Source: Suillus spraguei
Taxonomy: Eukaryota > Basidiomycota > Agaricomycetes > Boletales > Suillaceae
NCBI GenBank assembly: GCA_016800925.1
Contig: JABCPU010000043.1
Coordinates: 124,001-188,000 of the forward strand
Length of the DNA stretch: 64,000 bases
Reading direction: 5' to 3'
In this document: positions 54,061 to 64,000 of the stretch, one piece after another
Position numbering within the stretch: the stretch's first letter is position 1
Layout: every line of letters starts with the position of its first letter
Notes under the pieces: generated by a model
Seen by the model: the letters and a program-made list of their open reading frames with translations, nothing else
The model's database searches: none
Told to the model about the DNA's origin: nothing
Program-made: the position numbers and the translations under genes

Positions 54061-56817
54061 TCATTTCAAAGCACGGAAACTGGGCGGTTGATGCATATAG
54101 ATGTCCTTGTCAAGTCCATCATTGAGAAACGCTGTCTTGACATCCATTTGATCGAGTTTGAGATCAAATTTTGCAACCATTGAGAGGAATGCTCGTGTAG
54201 TATCATACTTTGCTACTGGTGCAAAGGTTTCAGTATAATCAAGGCCTTCGACCTGTGAGAATCCTTGTGCAACCAGACGAGCTTTATAACAAACAATCTG
54301 ACCACTTTCATCATATTTATAAGCATATACCCACCGTGAACCAACTGCCTTCCAACCAGGAGGTAGTGGAACGAGTATACCAGTTCCTTTCTCTTGTAGT
54401 AAAGCTAGTTCCTCTATCATAGCACTCTCCCAGAATGCAGACTCCTCACTATATGTGCAAGCTTCAGATAGTGTTTGTGGGGGTTGTTTTAATTCATCAG
54501 TCATATTCTGAGCGGATCCTAGCATTGCAGAATGTTCTGTGATGGTTTCAGATGACTGCACTTCTGAGTCTGTATGTGAGTGAATTGGAACATATGTCCA
54601 GCGTTGATTGACAGGAACATTAGGCTTGGCTGAGATTACAACAGAACGGGGAAGAGGGAGTGTAGCCTCAACACATTGACGAGTCAAACAGCATGGGAAA
54701 GGTTCAGGGATTGAGATGATACCTGATGATTCCTCCACAGCAGGTGCCGCAGCTTGGTCTATTCTGTTTTCATCAGTTTGTGGGAATGGGAGAGGTGGTT
54801 CAGCAGATACTATGGGTGTTATGAGAGGTGAAACTCCCACTGAAACAGTAGTTGTCAATGGTATAGGTGTCCTTATAATCTTTGGAATGGAGATGCCCGA
54901 ATCTTCTCTGCTCCTTGAGTCTTGTACTATGACAGTTGGCATACCCACAGATTCTTGTATGTGGATACGCTGATTATAGAGTTCAATGAGTGGAGAGATC
55001 ACTGAGTTAGGAGTTCCATATAAAATATTCTCATCAAAGTGAACATTTCGGGACCGAACAATTTTCCGTGCTGTCAGATCCCATAGCAAATAACCAGCAT
55101 CCTTGATGTGACCAAGTAAAAAACACCATCGTGACACATAGTCATACTTGTGTTGTGTAGCATCCAGAACATGTGCATAAGCAAGACAGCCAAATGGGCA
55201 CAGATGTGTGACATCAGGGGGATATCCATGGAAGAGTTCAAAGGGTGTCTTCTCCTCAATGGCTGATGATGGAAGGAGACTCTTTATGTATGCTGAATTC
55301 AAGGTAGCATAGCCCCAAAATGATCGCGGGAATCCACTATGATGGTGTGCACTCAAAGCATGTGTGACAATAGTCTGATGTCCATGCTCAGCAACCCCAT
55401 TTTGCTCTGCAGTATGTGGCATCAAAAGTTCATGTTCTATACCCTTGTCATGCAGGAATTTGGTGACAGTGCTGGAGATATATTCACCACCATTGTCACT
55501 GCGGAGGTGCTTTACTTGCTGACCCGACTGCTTCTCAATCCAAATGATGTATTGTTGTAGGCGAGAAAACACATCACTTTTGTGTTTGATGAGATCAATT
55601 GTCGAGTAATGGGAGAAGTCGTCTGTGAATGCAACAAAATATATTTCTCCAGATGCAGTAGCAGTGTCAATAGGTCCCCAGACGTCTGTATGAATGAGTT
55701 CTGCAATGTGGGTGGCATGGTGACGAGCATGTGATGGGAAGGGGAAGCGCTTGTGTTTTCCCATCAGACATGACTGACATTCAATGTGATTGGCACCATG
55801 TTCCATAGGTTGATCTGGCCTATTATCAGCAAGAACGAGTCCAGTGACCACCTTTTCAGCTTTGTGCAAGGTAGTATTAGCTGCATGACCCATTCGTGCA
55901 TGCCAAACTGCTGCTGGTAGTGGCATGTTTGACAAAGCCTTGGCAGCAAAGGCAATATAGTCACGGCTGTACTTTGCACAAAGATAGTATAACCCATGAG
56001 TACAATTTACTTGGGCAATGGTGGCACCATCTGTTTGGTGTATACAAGCTCCTTTCGCATTCATTTCAAAGAAGATACCCTCTGATGCAAGAGCTGAGAC
56101 AGATATCAAAGTGCATCGCAGATCGGGAACATGTAGAAAAGGCAGCCCAATAGGCTCCCATCTTCCATCATTATTGAGCACTAACTTTATAATCCCCCAG
56201 CCCAGAGTGAAAACAACATCATCATTTGCAAGTTTCACTGTTAAGGGTAGATTGTAGAGAGTGTAGCGAGTAAATAGGGAGTGGTCCGATTCCATATGTG
56301 CAGTTGTGGCAGAATCTACATGGAAGGAGAAAGAACTATTGCTCATATTAGAGAAACTGGCTTCGTGCATAGGTAGATGGAGGAATGATGGGATGGTGTC
56401 ATGTTGCACTAGAGCAGGAGTTGGTAGATCAGTGATCTGTGAGGTTGATGAAAGAGTTTGTGCTGACGTGATTGGAGAGTCTGTCTTTGCTAGATGAGTA
56501 TGGCAGTTGTACCAAATATGTCCTGTGCACTTACAGAATCCACATGTCAAGCACCATGAGAGTTCCCACTTGTCTCCTTTGGCTGCGTCAAGGTCCTTCA
56601 GCTTGGGACAGTCAGCTGGCTTGCCTGGTTTGACAGCTCGAGCTGCCATGGCAGTATGGTTTGCATGAGGGTTATCGGATCCAAAACTTGCATAATAATA
56701 TTGTTCAGAATTCTGGATCTGGCTAACAACACCTTCAAGTGTGAGCTTTCCAGCATTCGCATCAGTGTTATGAACTGGGGTGGCGTCACCAGCAACAGTG
56801 ATAAGACACAGATGGTC
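54061..56817 (-). pseudogene. Copia gag end, protease, integrase and reverse transcriptase start
   Basis: One open frame of about 860 codons. Zinc knuckle CGFCKCTGHIWYNC; protease site FHVDSATTAHM, where copia proteases usually read DSGAT; integrase zinc motif (VWHARMGH ... CQSC) and catalytic LIHTDVWGP and SDNGGEYISS with PHTAEQNGVAE; reverse transcriptase start (GSRWVYAYKYDESG, YKARLVAQGFSQVEGLDYTE, LDQMDVKTAFLNDGLD). The frame stops at 54061 after PPSFRALK, before the RT active site. Confidence 0.85.
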
Positions 56818-57236
56818 TGCTAGGAGGTTCGACTACGTTCAAAAGAGAATGAGGATTACTACTTGGGAAGGTTCCAAATAGGATCAAGAGTTCAGTCGAA
56901 GAGTCACGACTCTAAGACGATCGGTAGAATAGAGACTAAGGCTAAGGAGTGCTTAGACTTAGAGACGATTCAGACGACTTAGGTTGGAGACCTAAGCAAA
57001 GGATATTCCAGGTAAAACCCAGTAAGATTAAAGTAAGGTATACAAGCATAATACAATGTGCTTAAATAAGCCAATATGTGCACACGGACCAAGAGAGATG
57101 TGAGAATGTAAGTGCGTATCCAAAGAAGGAAGGCGACTATAGTACAAATGCATTGAGCATAGGAGTCAGAGTTATGTTACGTAATATACAAGGTACAGGA
57201 GATGAAAAATGAATAGGGGCACATACGACTGTAACA
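56818..57236. repeat. Probable solo LTR inserted in copia gag
   Basis: 419 bp beginning TGCTAGGAGG and ending CTGTAACA (TG...CA, nearly inverted ends). Removing it restores continuity of the gag frame across HSAD. Content is non-coding with stops in all frames. No clean target duplication was seen. Confidence 0.5.
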
Positions 57237-57898
57237 ATCAGCACTATGAAGTATGAGCTGCGAGAGTGGGGCATAGAAGTCTGGTAATGCATGAAGTAGT
57301 GCCTGTACGAGAGTATACTCATTACACTTCCATTCTGCTGACTCGATGGCCTTAAACTGTGCCTTAATGTCAGTGATCTCCTTGATTGACTGCATGAGCG
57401 AGTTGCTGTCTGATGCCTTTGGAAGATCAAAGACACGACCCATGAGGCAAGTGAAACGAATGCCAATAGTAGCCTGGTACTTGTTCTCGAGTGCCTTCCA
57501 AACAAGAGCAGGGTCTGAGATGCCCGTAAAGTGAATTAGATCACTAGAATGGACAGCCATGCCCAAAGACTCTTTGTGATACTCTGTTGTTCATGGAAAG
57601 AAATGACATCTGTACTGGCATCATGAGTGGTAACACGTTGCACAAAAGCTGCATCAGATTCATTAGCAAGCTTTACTGGGGGGTGTGGTTCCTTCTCGTC
57701 ACCGATGAGGAGGCGCCACAGATTGAACAATGAAAGCCAAAGGTCCATAGATGTGACCCACAATGAGTAATTTGAACCATTGGCATCAAGTGGAGGGTGA
57801 GGAAATGAGGAAGGGATTCGAATATTTGATGTAGACATTCCGGATGATAACGACGAGTGTGTTAATGATGGTGTCAACGAAGCAGGAGGAATGGGCAA
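57237..57898 (-). pseudogene. Copia gag N-terminal part, one frameshift
   Basis: Starts MPIPPASLTPSLTHSSLSSG and runs to a stop at 57536. The continuation MAVHSSDLIHFTGISDPALV ... FYAPLSQLILHS lies in the next frame from about 57560. Gag signatures are NGSNYSLWVTSMDLWL and DPALVWKALENKYQ. It is interrupted by the solo LTR at 57236. Confidence 0.75.
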
Positions 57899-58077
57899 AT
57901 TAAGTATCGGTTGAGATGAAAGAATGGGCGTCAGCAGTGGCGACGGAGGTAGAGCGATAAGAAGGATCCAAGGATCTAGCGGCGATATGGGGCGGCCTCG
58001 TTCCAGTTTGGAAAGAATTGGAAGGCTCAGATGTAGGATGGGTAGGAGGGAAAACGAATAAAAGTCCTAGTCTGAGC

Positions 58078-58091
58078 CAGGGCTCATAACC
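58078..58091 (-). promoter_or_regulatory. Copia primer-binding site, tRNA-iMet internal type
   Basis: The plus strand reads CAGGGCTCATAACC, the anticodon-arm sequence of initiator tRNA-Met. On the element's strand this is its complement, directly after the LTR end CTCTCACA. Priming by a cleaved half initiator tRNA is known for copia-type elements. Confidence 0.65.
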
Positions 58092-58325
58092 TGTGAGAGA
58101 ATGGAGGCGGTCGAACTAGAAACGAGAGAGTGAGAACTATACATCGTTAGTACTAAGTATGATGTTCAAGTTGTAGTAAGTAGCTCACCTCGGTCTTAGT
58201 TGGAAAGACTGAGGGAAAAGAATTCTATGGACGCTGAATATTAGAGGATCGTTGGAACAGAGAACGAAAATATGAACGTGGATGAAATGTGTATGATAAG
58301 TATGTAATGAGAGATAAGAGGAACA
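58092..58325 (-). repeat. Copia 5' LTR, 234 bp
   Basis: Plus-strand ends TGTGAGAG ... AGGAACA (TGT/ACA). It lies next to the primer site and borders the 7TM fragment D after only nine bases. Confidence 0.6.
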
Positions 58326-58334
58326 TATCTTGAT

Positions 58335-58889
58335 ATTGAGTTCAGGTAAGCACATTTCCGCGAGCGTGGTGCCAAGGTCCTGAACATGTCCAGGACTAAT
58401 TGCATATCGCGTCTGGAAGATTGAACGCAATGTCTCTGCAGATCGCTCCAAAAAGAGCACAATGATGCCAATAGTGCGCATACTTGTTGACTCCGCGGTT
58501 TTATACACCGTGATGCTCTTCATCTTATTGGTCTGTTTCATATGCTCGAACAATGGAGAGTATGTCATCGCAGACATGGTAATTCCGCCGCAGATACCTG
58601 TTATCCCACAAACTGACCTTTGAACAACTAGCTCATTCCAACCATATCGACTACCTTCTACATGGTCCTTGTTCGCGTCGCAATCAATAGAAAATATAGT
58701 TATTCCTCGACCATAGGAATAACCAGTCAAATAGAACAAGACAATTCGCGGCAGTATCATATGCAGCCCTTGCAGGTCCATATACCCCAATTTACGCATA
58801 ATTGCAATACCGTGGTGTATGGAATAGGGGACAAACACCAGCCATTGACATTCACGAAAGAGTCCAAAAAGGGCACCCTGGAATCGTAA
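58335..58889 (+). pseudogene. 7TM gene fragment D (last exons only)
   Basis: Starts inside exon 5 (TTGAGTTCAG), then exon 6 (58394-58578) and exon 7 (58632-58889), both with intact frames and splice sites. Exons 1-5 are absent. Exon 6 and the start of exon 7 resemble gene B, while the end of exon 7 and the downstream flank resemble gene C. The copia LTR ends nine bases before it. Confidence 0.85.
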
Positions 58890-58973
58890 CCAAACTAAAT
58901 GTGTCCTGTACGCTATTTATTTTGTATTTCTCCAGAGATTTGCTTGTATTTCTAATTTAATATATATTCATTC

Positions 58974-59513
58974 TTGCACACAGTTCTTATTTTCTGTTTC
59001 ATTGCATTTGTATCTCCGAGCCCCTGTCGTTACGAAATCCGAAATACTTGTCATTGCAATATCGCAGTATCCCATTTTGCATCCGCATTTAAATGCTCCC
59101 TTGGTATCAAGAACAATAAGTTTCTAGATTTTCATCTATCTTGGCACAGACACAGAGGAGAACGAGAGAAGAATGAATCAGAAGATCATGACACAGATAT
59201 CCGACTGAGTGACGACGACCATGAGGCTCATGAGGCGTTCGTCTTTCTCAATGTCGAGTGGATGTGTTGGAGATCTACCTATCTACTTCTTATGACCAAT
59301 TTTCACTGGGATTGCACTAGTCAACGACAGCTCGACAGTTTGAATGGAGGATTCATTCACACCCCTGAATGCTATTCACGGAACCAACTCAATTGCTCTG
59401 CTTGTACGAGTCTAACGTCCCTTCTCGTTACTCGTCCGAGTACTAATCTGCACATCTCTCCCACTCCAGATCAACTGAGCAATTTCAGTACCTTGCACGG
59501 AGTTATAGAGTAG
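58974..59513 (+). other. Conserved open frame, third copy
   Basis: 179-codon version of the frame at 30465 and 33398, C-like in its indels (NESEDHDTDIRLSDDDHEAH). No starting ATG. Confidence 0.35.
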
Positions 59514-59979
59514 CAAGTGGGTCATGGGTGATACAACGCTCAGCGGGTCAATTTTTATTAACAAACGTAGACTACATGTTTGGAATGGAGATACGGCAGC
59601 GGTGAGGAGTTGTTGCGATGGGGATGCGGTGAGGACCGGGTAAATAGTTGTTGGGAATGTTAGAACAATGAACCAGAGGCAACCCGAGGAACGAATCTAG
59701 GTCAATGATATTATGTAATATAGGAGCAGCGGCTTTACAATGATTCAGAAGCACTTGACCCTCTATGAAGCGGAATTCTGTGTTTGATCAGTAATTGAAG
59801 TCAAGTGAGCCGTACAAGACTCAGATAGGGCGTGATACTGACTTTGACCTATTGGAAACTAGTAATGGAGCTTTCAGCCAGGTATAAAGGTCGGAGGGCA
59901 TCCTCAGGCTGCAGTCAGTTCTATCAACACACCTCTCTCAATCAGTACTTGACAGAATCTTCAACCAACCACGTGCAAC

Positions 59980-60450
59980 ATGATCCCCTCCGGAGGTTAC
60001 AAGATCCGCAATGTTGTGTTTCCAAACTGATACATTCAGCAAGGTCTTTGTCGGCTGCGATACTGGTAACAAGTACTAACAACGTACGCGTGCACCGTTA
60101 CAGCAACGTGCTTCCTGTGCTCATCAATACCCATAGATCACAGTCGATACTAAGGACGAGGGTCAACATCTTGTGACTCTATGATACAGTTTTACCTTTG
60201 GGACAACGTGGAGGTTGGTCTGTCTGGACTCTGGCGTTGACAGATGCGAGATTGCTGACAGCGTGAAATCGTAGGAAGGTAAAGTCAAGGCCACATCAGT
60301 CCCGAGGTGTTCCAGTTGTCCAGCGAAGACGGCGCGCAGTCTTTGGTTCCGATTGCATCGAGAATTCAATAAGCACACGATATAAACGAGGCGTGGTTTC
60401 TCAAAGATGGCGCAAACTGCACCCCGGTTTGTTTTCATTGCTGACCCTTT
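59980..60450 (+). pseudogene. Decayed possible beta-trefoil gene, right copy
   Basis: Same pieces and same breaks as the left copy at 35087, with few substitutions (for example ATGATCCCC instead of ATGGTCCCC). The decay therefore predates the duplication. Confidence 0.4.
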
Positions 60451-60971
60451 TTGGCTTTATTTATGGCCAACATTACTCCGATCATTGTTGGGTGGCAGCC
60501 AGCTTCCTACAAAGACAGCAAGTACTGGACGTTCGAACCTGTTTGTTGGAGAACGCTTGCATGATTAGCTCGCGGTCGGATGTATGTTTGTGATTTACCG
60601 TGTGGGGTGTTCAAGTGTTTGCCTGTTAGAGGTGTACCAGTACGCCAAAATTGTTTGTGTCTATGAATGCGCCTGAAATGCCAGTAGAAAAAAAGACGCG
60701 GCTACTGGTTGCCCACTGGCAAATCCTTACTAGTTAGAATTTGAAATTTGGACACAGCTATTAATAAGACACCTTTCTCACTCACTGAGAAAGGAAATTT
60801 AAAAGGTGGAGTTTGAATTTGCATTGGAGTATACACAGAAGGAGCCCTATCCTCATGGGGCACAATTTATTCACATTGCGTACAAAAACATCAATCAGGT
60901 TCTACTACGGGCGTTGGGAAGAATTTGAACCTTCTTGAGCTTCACCATGACGTTATAGTGAGCACCATGCG

Positions 60972-62061
60972 ATGTTCTCGCATTCTGCGCTGCGGTACAT
61001 CGTGTCTAAACCCTTGCCAACTGCTGTAATGGCCTTCAAGTATCCCTTCAGTGTTCATGGTCTCCTTACTGCAATCCTCCGCCCTTTCCGAGTCATGTCC
61101 GAGTCGTGGCCCACAGTCCCCGGTCTGTTTACTCCGCAACAAACGCGGAATGGTGTATCGGCATGGAGAACAATCATCTTCAGCGACCATCTACCATCGC
61201 AATGTCGACTAAAAAAATTGTCCTATTGCAAATGTCAATCTGGAAAAGAGCACGAGTTCCTTCTCCTCGAATTTTATCATCCAAGTACCTCACAAACCAC
61301 CATATTGGTCGTCGACCGGACGGCCAACAACCCAGACCCACAAAATAACAACAATGGGTCATCATCTCGTACTTCCGGAATAATATCTCCATCAGCTTCT
61401 CCAACTCCTGATGCCACTGATAATGTTTTCACTGCTCCAAAGTCTGCCATCCAGACCTACCTGACTAAAACATTTCACCCGTACTTGAAACTTTGTACCC
61501 TCGACTTCTCCGCACCTGGGGTTAAGGGCCCTTCGGCAACGCAGATAGCCGTACTCTTGTCAGCTGTCAGCAAGAGTGCACCCCAATACCATGTTTACCA
61601 ATATCAATGCTACTGGTTTGCGGAGACCGTCTGGGAGGCTGTAAAACGCCTATTCTCAGGTGGTGTTGAGGGGCCGTGGATTAGTGAGCGCTCTCGCTAT
61701 CATGGGGTCAAGATAGATAACCCCAACCGTGTGGGGGTGGTATGCGAGGAGTTCAACTCTGAATGGGCGAACATTCAAATTGAAGCAGAACGGAAGGAGC
61801 AGGAAGAGGAAGCCCGAATACAGGAGGATAAAGCCCAAAAACAGCGGGTGAGCTCTTCCTCAGTATGGTCACAGTTGTGAGACTGACTTCTTGCAGTTAC
61901 GGGAGTATGAGGTAGAAAACGACCGATTGCGAGCCAAGGGTCAGGATGACGAAGCTGAGATAGCCAGGAGTCGGGCTGAGAATGACAGATTGCTAGCCAA
62001 CAGTCAGGCTGAGAACAACAGATTGTTAGCAAGGATAGCCGAGTTGGAGAGTCGTTCTTGA
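60972..62061 (+). CDS. Unknown Agaricomycete protein with His...Cys core and coiled coil, right copy
   Basis: Two exons, 60972-61847 and 61897-62061, give 346 residues. Exon 1 has the same length (876 nt) as the left copy and only a few changes (RSRYHGVK for RSRHRGVK, NIQIEAERKEQEEE for NIKIEAERKEQEQE). Exon 2 is 33 nt longer because the coiled-coil unit SRAENxRLLAx is present twice (SRAENDRLLAN, SQAENNRLLAR). Both copies keep full frames, unlike the other genes in the duplicated segment, which argues that the protein is still used. Function unknown; see the left copy for domain notes. Confidence 0.75.
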
Positions 62062-62204
62062 ACTCGACGTGATTCTCATGCACATATCATGATATGCCTT
62101 TATTTACGTTACAATGCTGCCGTCGAATCATCATGTTAGTCTGACGTCGTTGGCTGATCGCACCAACGAGGAAATATATATTGTTTTCCAGCCCATCTCG
62201 TAAT

Positions 62205-62420
62205 ACCAGCGCCTCTCTGCGACGCCTCTCTATCTCCTTCAACTGTCTTCAACTCCCACAGACGAAGTGTCTTGTCATCCGAGCCGAGCCTAGGCTCAAG
62301 TCGAGTGGCGTAGCCTGGTCAATTTGGAGTTTGAAAATGCGTACGTTCATATCGACCAGACCTGATTTTGTTCCTTCACCGCTTTTGTTTAGTTGTGGAG
62401 CTGGACAAACAAAACTTCAA
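62205..62420 (-). pseudogene. Possible WD40 vestige, right copy
   Basis: Minus strand reads DDKTLRLWELKTVEGDREA near 62225-62280 and LVDMNVRIFKLQIDQATPL before it, with a frame break between. This is the better preserved of the two copies. Confidence 0.35.
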
Positions 62421-63364
62421 AAGGGTTCCGCTTGTGACGATATTTGGGCGCGTGAAGTGTCTTGAAAATTCTGGCAAGTTTGGAATCCGCTCGCTTCATG
62501 CTCTTATTGGTCACTAAGCTGCAACAATGAGCGTCTGTCACTCGCAGCGTATGACTATTGATTGAGGATCTTGTACTACCATGTTGACTATCAACATTTC
62601 AACTTTCAGCACTTGGCCCACTGCATAAGGCAGACTCGTAGAGTACTTCACCTTTGCGCTGTAGCACTAAAATCGAAACCAGAATACTGCGGAAGCACAC
62701 CATTTGCTCCATCACTATTACTGCAGTATGCTTTGCTCTCTGAATATTTGGCACGGACAATTGTCAATGGACTCTCACAGCCTTAGCACCATGACGGAGG
62801 AAAAATTTCTCATGTATACTTCAAAGTGTCTTGTCATGTGCATGTGGAGTGTCGTATAAGTGTGATCGAATGAATCCCATATTCCTGACCTGTAATCTAG
62901 GAGTGCAGATTTCACGCAACAAAGACTCCGAGCGCCTCCGAAAGATCACATTGCTTCCTGCAAGGAGAGTTTTGAATAACTTCGCATGTTTGCAGTGCCT
63001 TTCAACACAAAATCAAGGCGCGCGAAAGTTTCGAGTTCGTTGAAAGCGTGTTTGTGAAGTCTGTTGGAAGGTTGTCGAGAACATTCAAAGCATATATGGA
63101 CATGGGCAATATAGAATTAATGTTGATTTGGGCTGGTCGTAACATGAAGATGCAGACATGTCTGTACTATGTAGGAACCTGCAATTTTCAAACTCCGTAC
63201 TTCGCCTGCCAAATCTTGACTATTCAGACCTCTCAATAGACGTAACAGGGGACTGGTCACTCCGCCCAAAGTTTGGCGCGCACGCCGCACACCGCACACG
63301 CACATGAACGCCCAGCAAGACCAGACCTTCCCACACACTCACAAACAATACGTCAACAAACTCC
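62421..63364. other. Duplicated non-coding stretch
   Basis: About 940 bp matching 37670-38690 with many small indels. No gene supported in either copy. Confidence 0.4.
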
Positions 63365-63855
63365 TCATCGTTCGCATCATTACCATGGGAGGAAGAAGGA
63401 CGGCGGAATCACCATCCCCGAGATCACCTGGACCAATGACTTGATCTAGAAGTCGCTGGCTGAGATAGAATTGCCAGAAAACAGAGTTGTATTATTGGGC
63501 AAACGGAAGAAGCGCGAGGTATGCTGACAACCATGCTATGTATCACAGATAGCTCAAAATTAGCAGAATACCTCGGGTGATAGCAAGGCTGCTGTAATTT
63601 TCCCGCTGTTCCATAACCTAAATCCCACTGTTACCGGGACCGCGTCAAGCGCAAGCACGAGCAGTAAGTGTCCGAGTCTCCTATAATATATCTTTATTAT
63701 AAGTTCATACCATGATCGTAGCTTGACTAAGAAATACAAGGAACTAGTCTTCTTACCACTGGTGAAGGTGTCAATGGTGATACTGATGGTAACGAGTTCG
63801 ACGATGAATATTTTGACTTGTTTTTGCGCGTGGGCCTGATGACACAACTACTTTG
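63365..63855 (+). pseudogene. Decayed multi-exon gene, right copy
   Basis: Same readable pieces, same TAG and same one-base shift as 38700-39195. The third piece has lost a few codons (GGAACTAGTCTTCTTACC against GGAACTAGCTACAAGTCTTC on the left). Confidence 0.4.
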
Positions 63856-64000
63856 AGGGCCAGATCTATTGAGAAGGGGTGCGTGTGGGAGGGGGCCGTG
63901 TACGTGTGCGCCCAACTTTGAGCATCCCTAATATCAAGGATTCATCCGTTCTCTGATGCTGACGCACCCACTAGTTGTCAGGTCAAATCAAATTAAGTCA

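Larger units (their letters stand above)
53049..58325 (-). mobile_element. Decayed Ty1/copia retrotransposon
   Basis: Minus-strand element with, in its own order, a 5' LTR (58325-58092), primer site, gag (57898-57237), a solo LTR inserted in gag, then gag end, protease, integrase, reverse transcriptase and RNase H down to 53049. Order integrase before reverse transcriptase marks the copia group. It has several frameshifts, a stop and an RT deletion. A 3' LTR could not be found. Confidence 0.88.
58335..64000. repeat. Segmental duplication, right copy
   Basis: Direct repeat of the 33-39.3 kb segment. It still matches at the last base of the window (AAATTAAGTCA), so its right end is not seen. 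It lacks the MITE present on the left. Confidence 0.9.

Noticed and set aside
1..64000. CRISPR arrays, operons, riboswitches or bacterial signals
   Set aside because: None seen; introns, LINE/LTR elements and gene content are those of a fungal nuclear genome.

Overview
The window reads as nuclear DNA of a basidiomycete fungus, most likely an Agaricomycete. Genes carry many short introns (about 45-60 nt). The gene set fits: a CAP10/GT90 glycosyltransferase, a polyporopepsin-like aspartic protease, a tandem family of seven-helix membrane proteins of the kind common in mushroom genomes, a Tad1-like LINE, Ty3 elements with chromodomains, and the 75-78 kDa subunit of mitochondrial complex I. No plastid or bacterial features are seen. 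Exon models were built by eye from GT/AG sites and reading-frame continuity.

Layout. 1-15.2 kb is the gene-rich part: two tandem short-chain dehydrogenase copies (minus strand, the first cut by the window edge), then on the plus strand a GT90 glycosyltransferase, a 2OG-oxygenase-like protein that seems to lack its iron ligands, complex I subunit NDUFS1/nuo-78, and a HIT-family hydrolase. 16.2-22.4 kb is one full-length LINE (minus strand) with target-site duplications and a poly-A tail. 22.7-33.9 kb is a tandem array of three intact 7TM genes plus one fossil copy, interleaved with repeated non-coding modules, fragments of a possible small beta-trefoil gene and a TIR element. 34.9-39.4 kb carries a gene of unknown function and two vestigial genes. 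39.6-41.1 kb is a secreted aspartic protease.

43.2-58.3 kb is a transposon island. A 9.5-kb long-LTR Ty3-like element (perfect 5-bp target duplication, CATGC) holds an intact Tc1 transposon in its 5' LTR and a piece of another chromodomain Ty3 element inside pol. It also carries an intact third ORF with two zinc knuckles downstream of pol. A decayed Ty1/copia element on the minus strand follows, with its own solo LTR in gag. From 58.3 kb to the end, about 5.6 kb repeats the 33-39 kb segment, including the last exons of a 7TM gene, the unknown gene and both vestigial genes. The island is therefore bracketed by a segmental duplication.

The host genes are not an obvious pathway cluster. The strongest leads for novelty are the third ORF of the long-LTR element, the duplicated unknown gene with a possible permuted His-Cys hydrolase pattern and a growing 11-residue coiled-coil repeat, an 8-nt micro-exon that encodes the catalytic lysine of the dehydrogenases, 33-35 nt introns in the 7TM genes, and a MITE-like element whose empty site is preserved in a paralogous copy.
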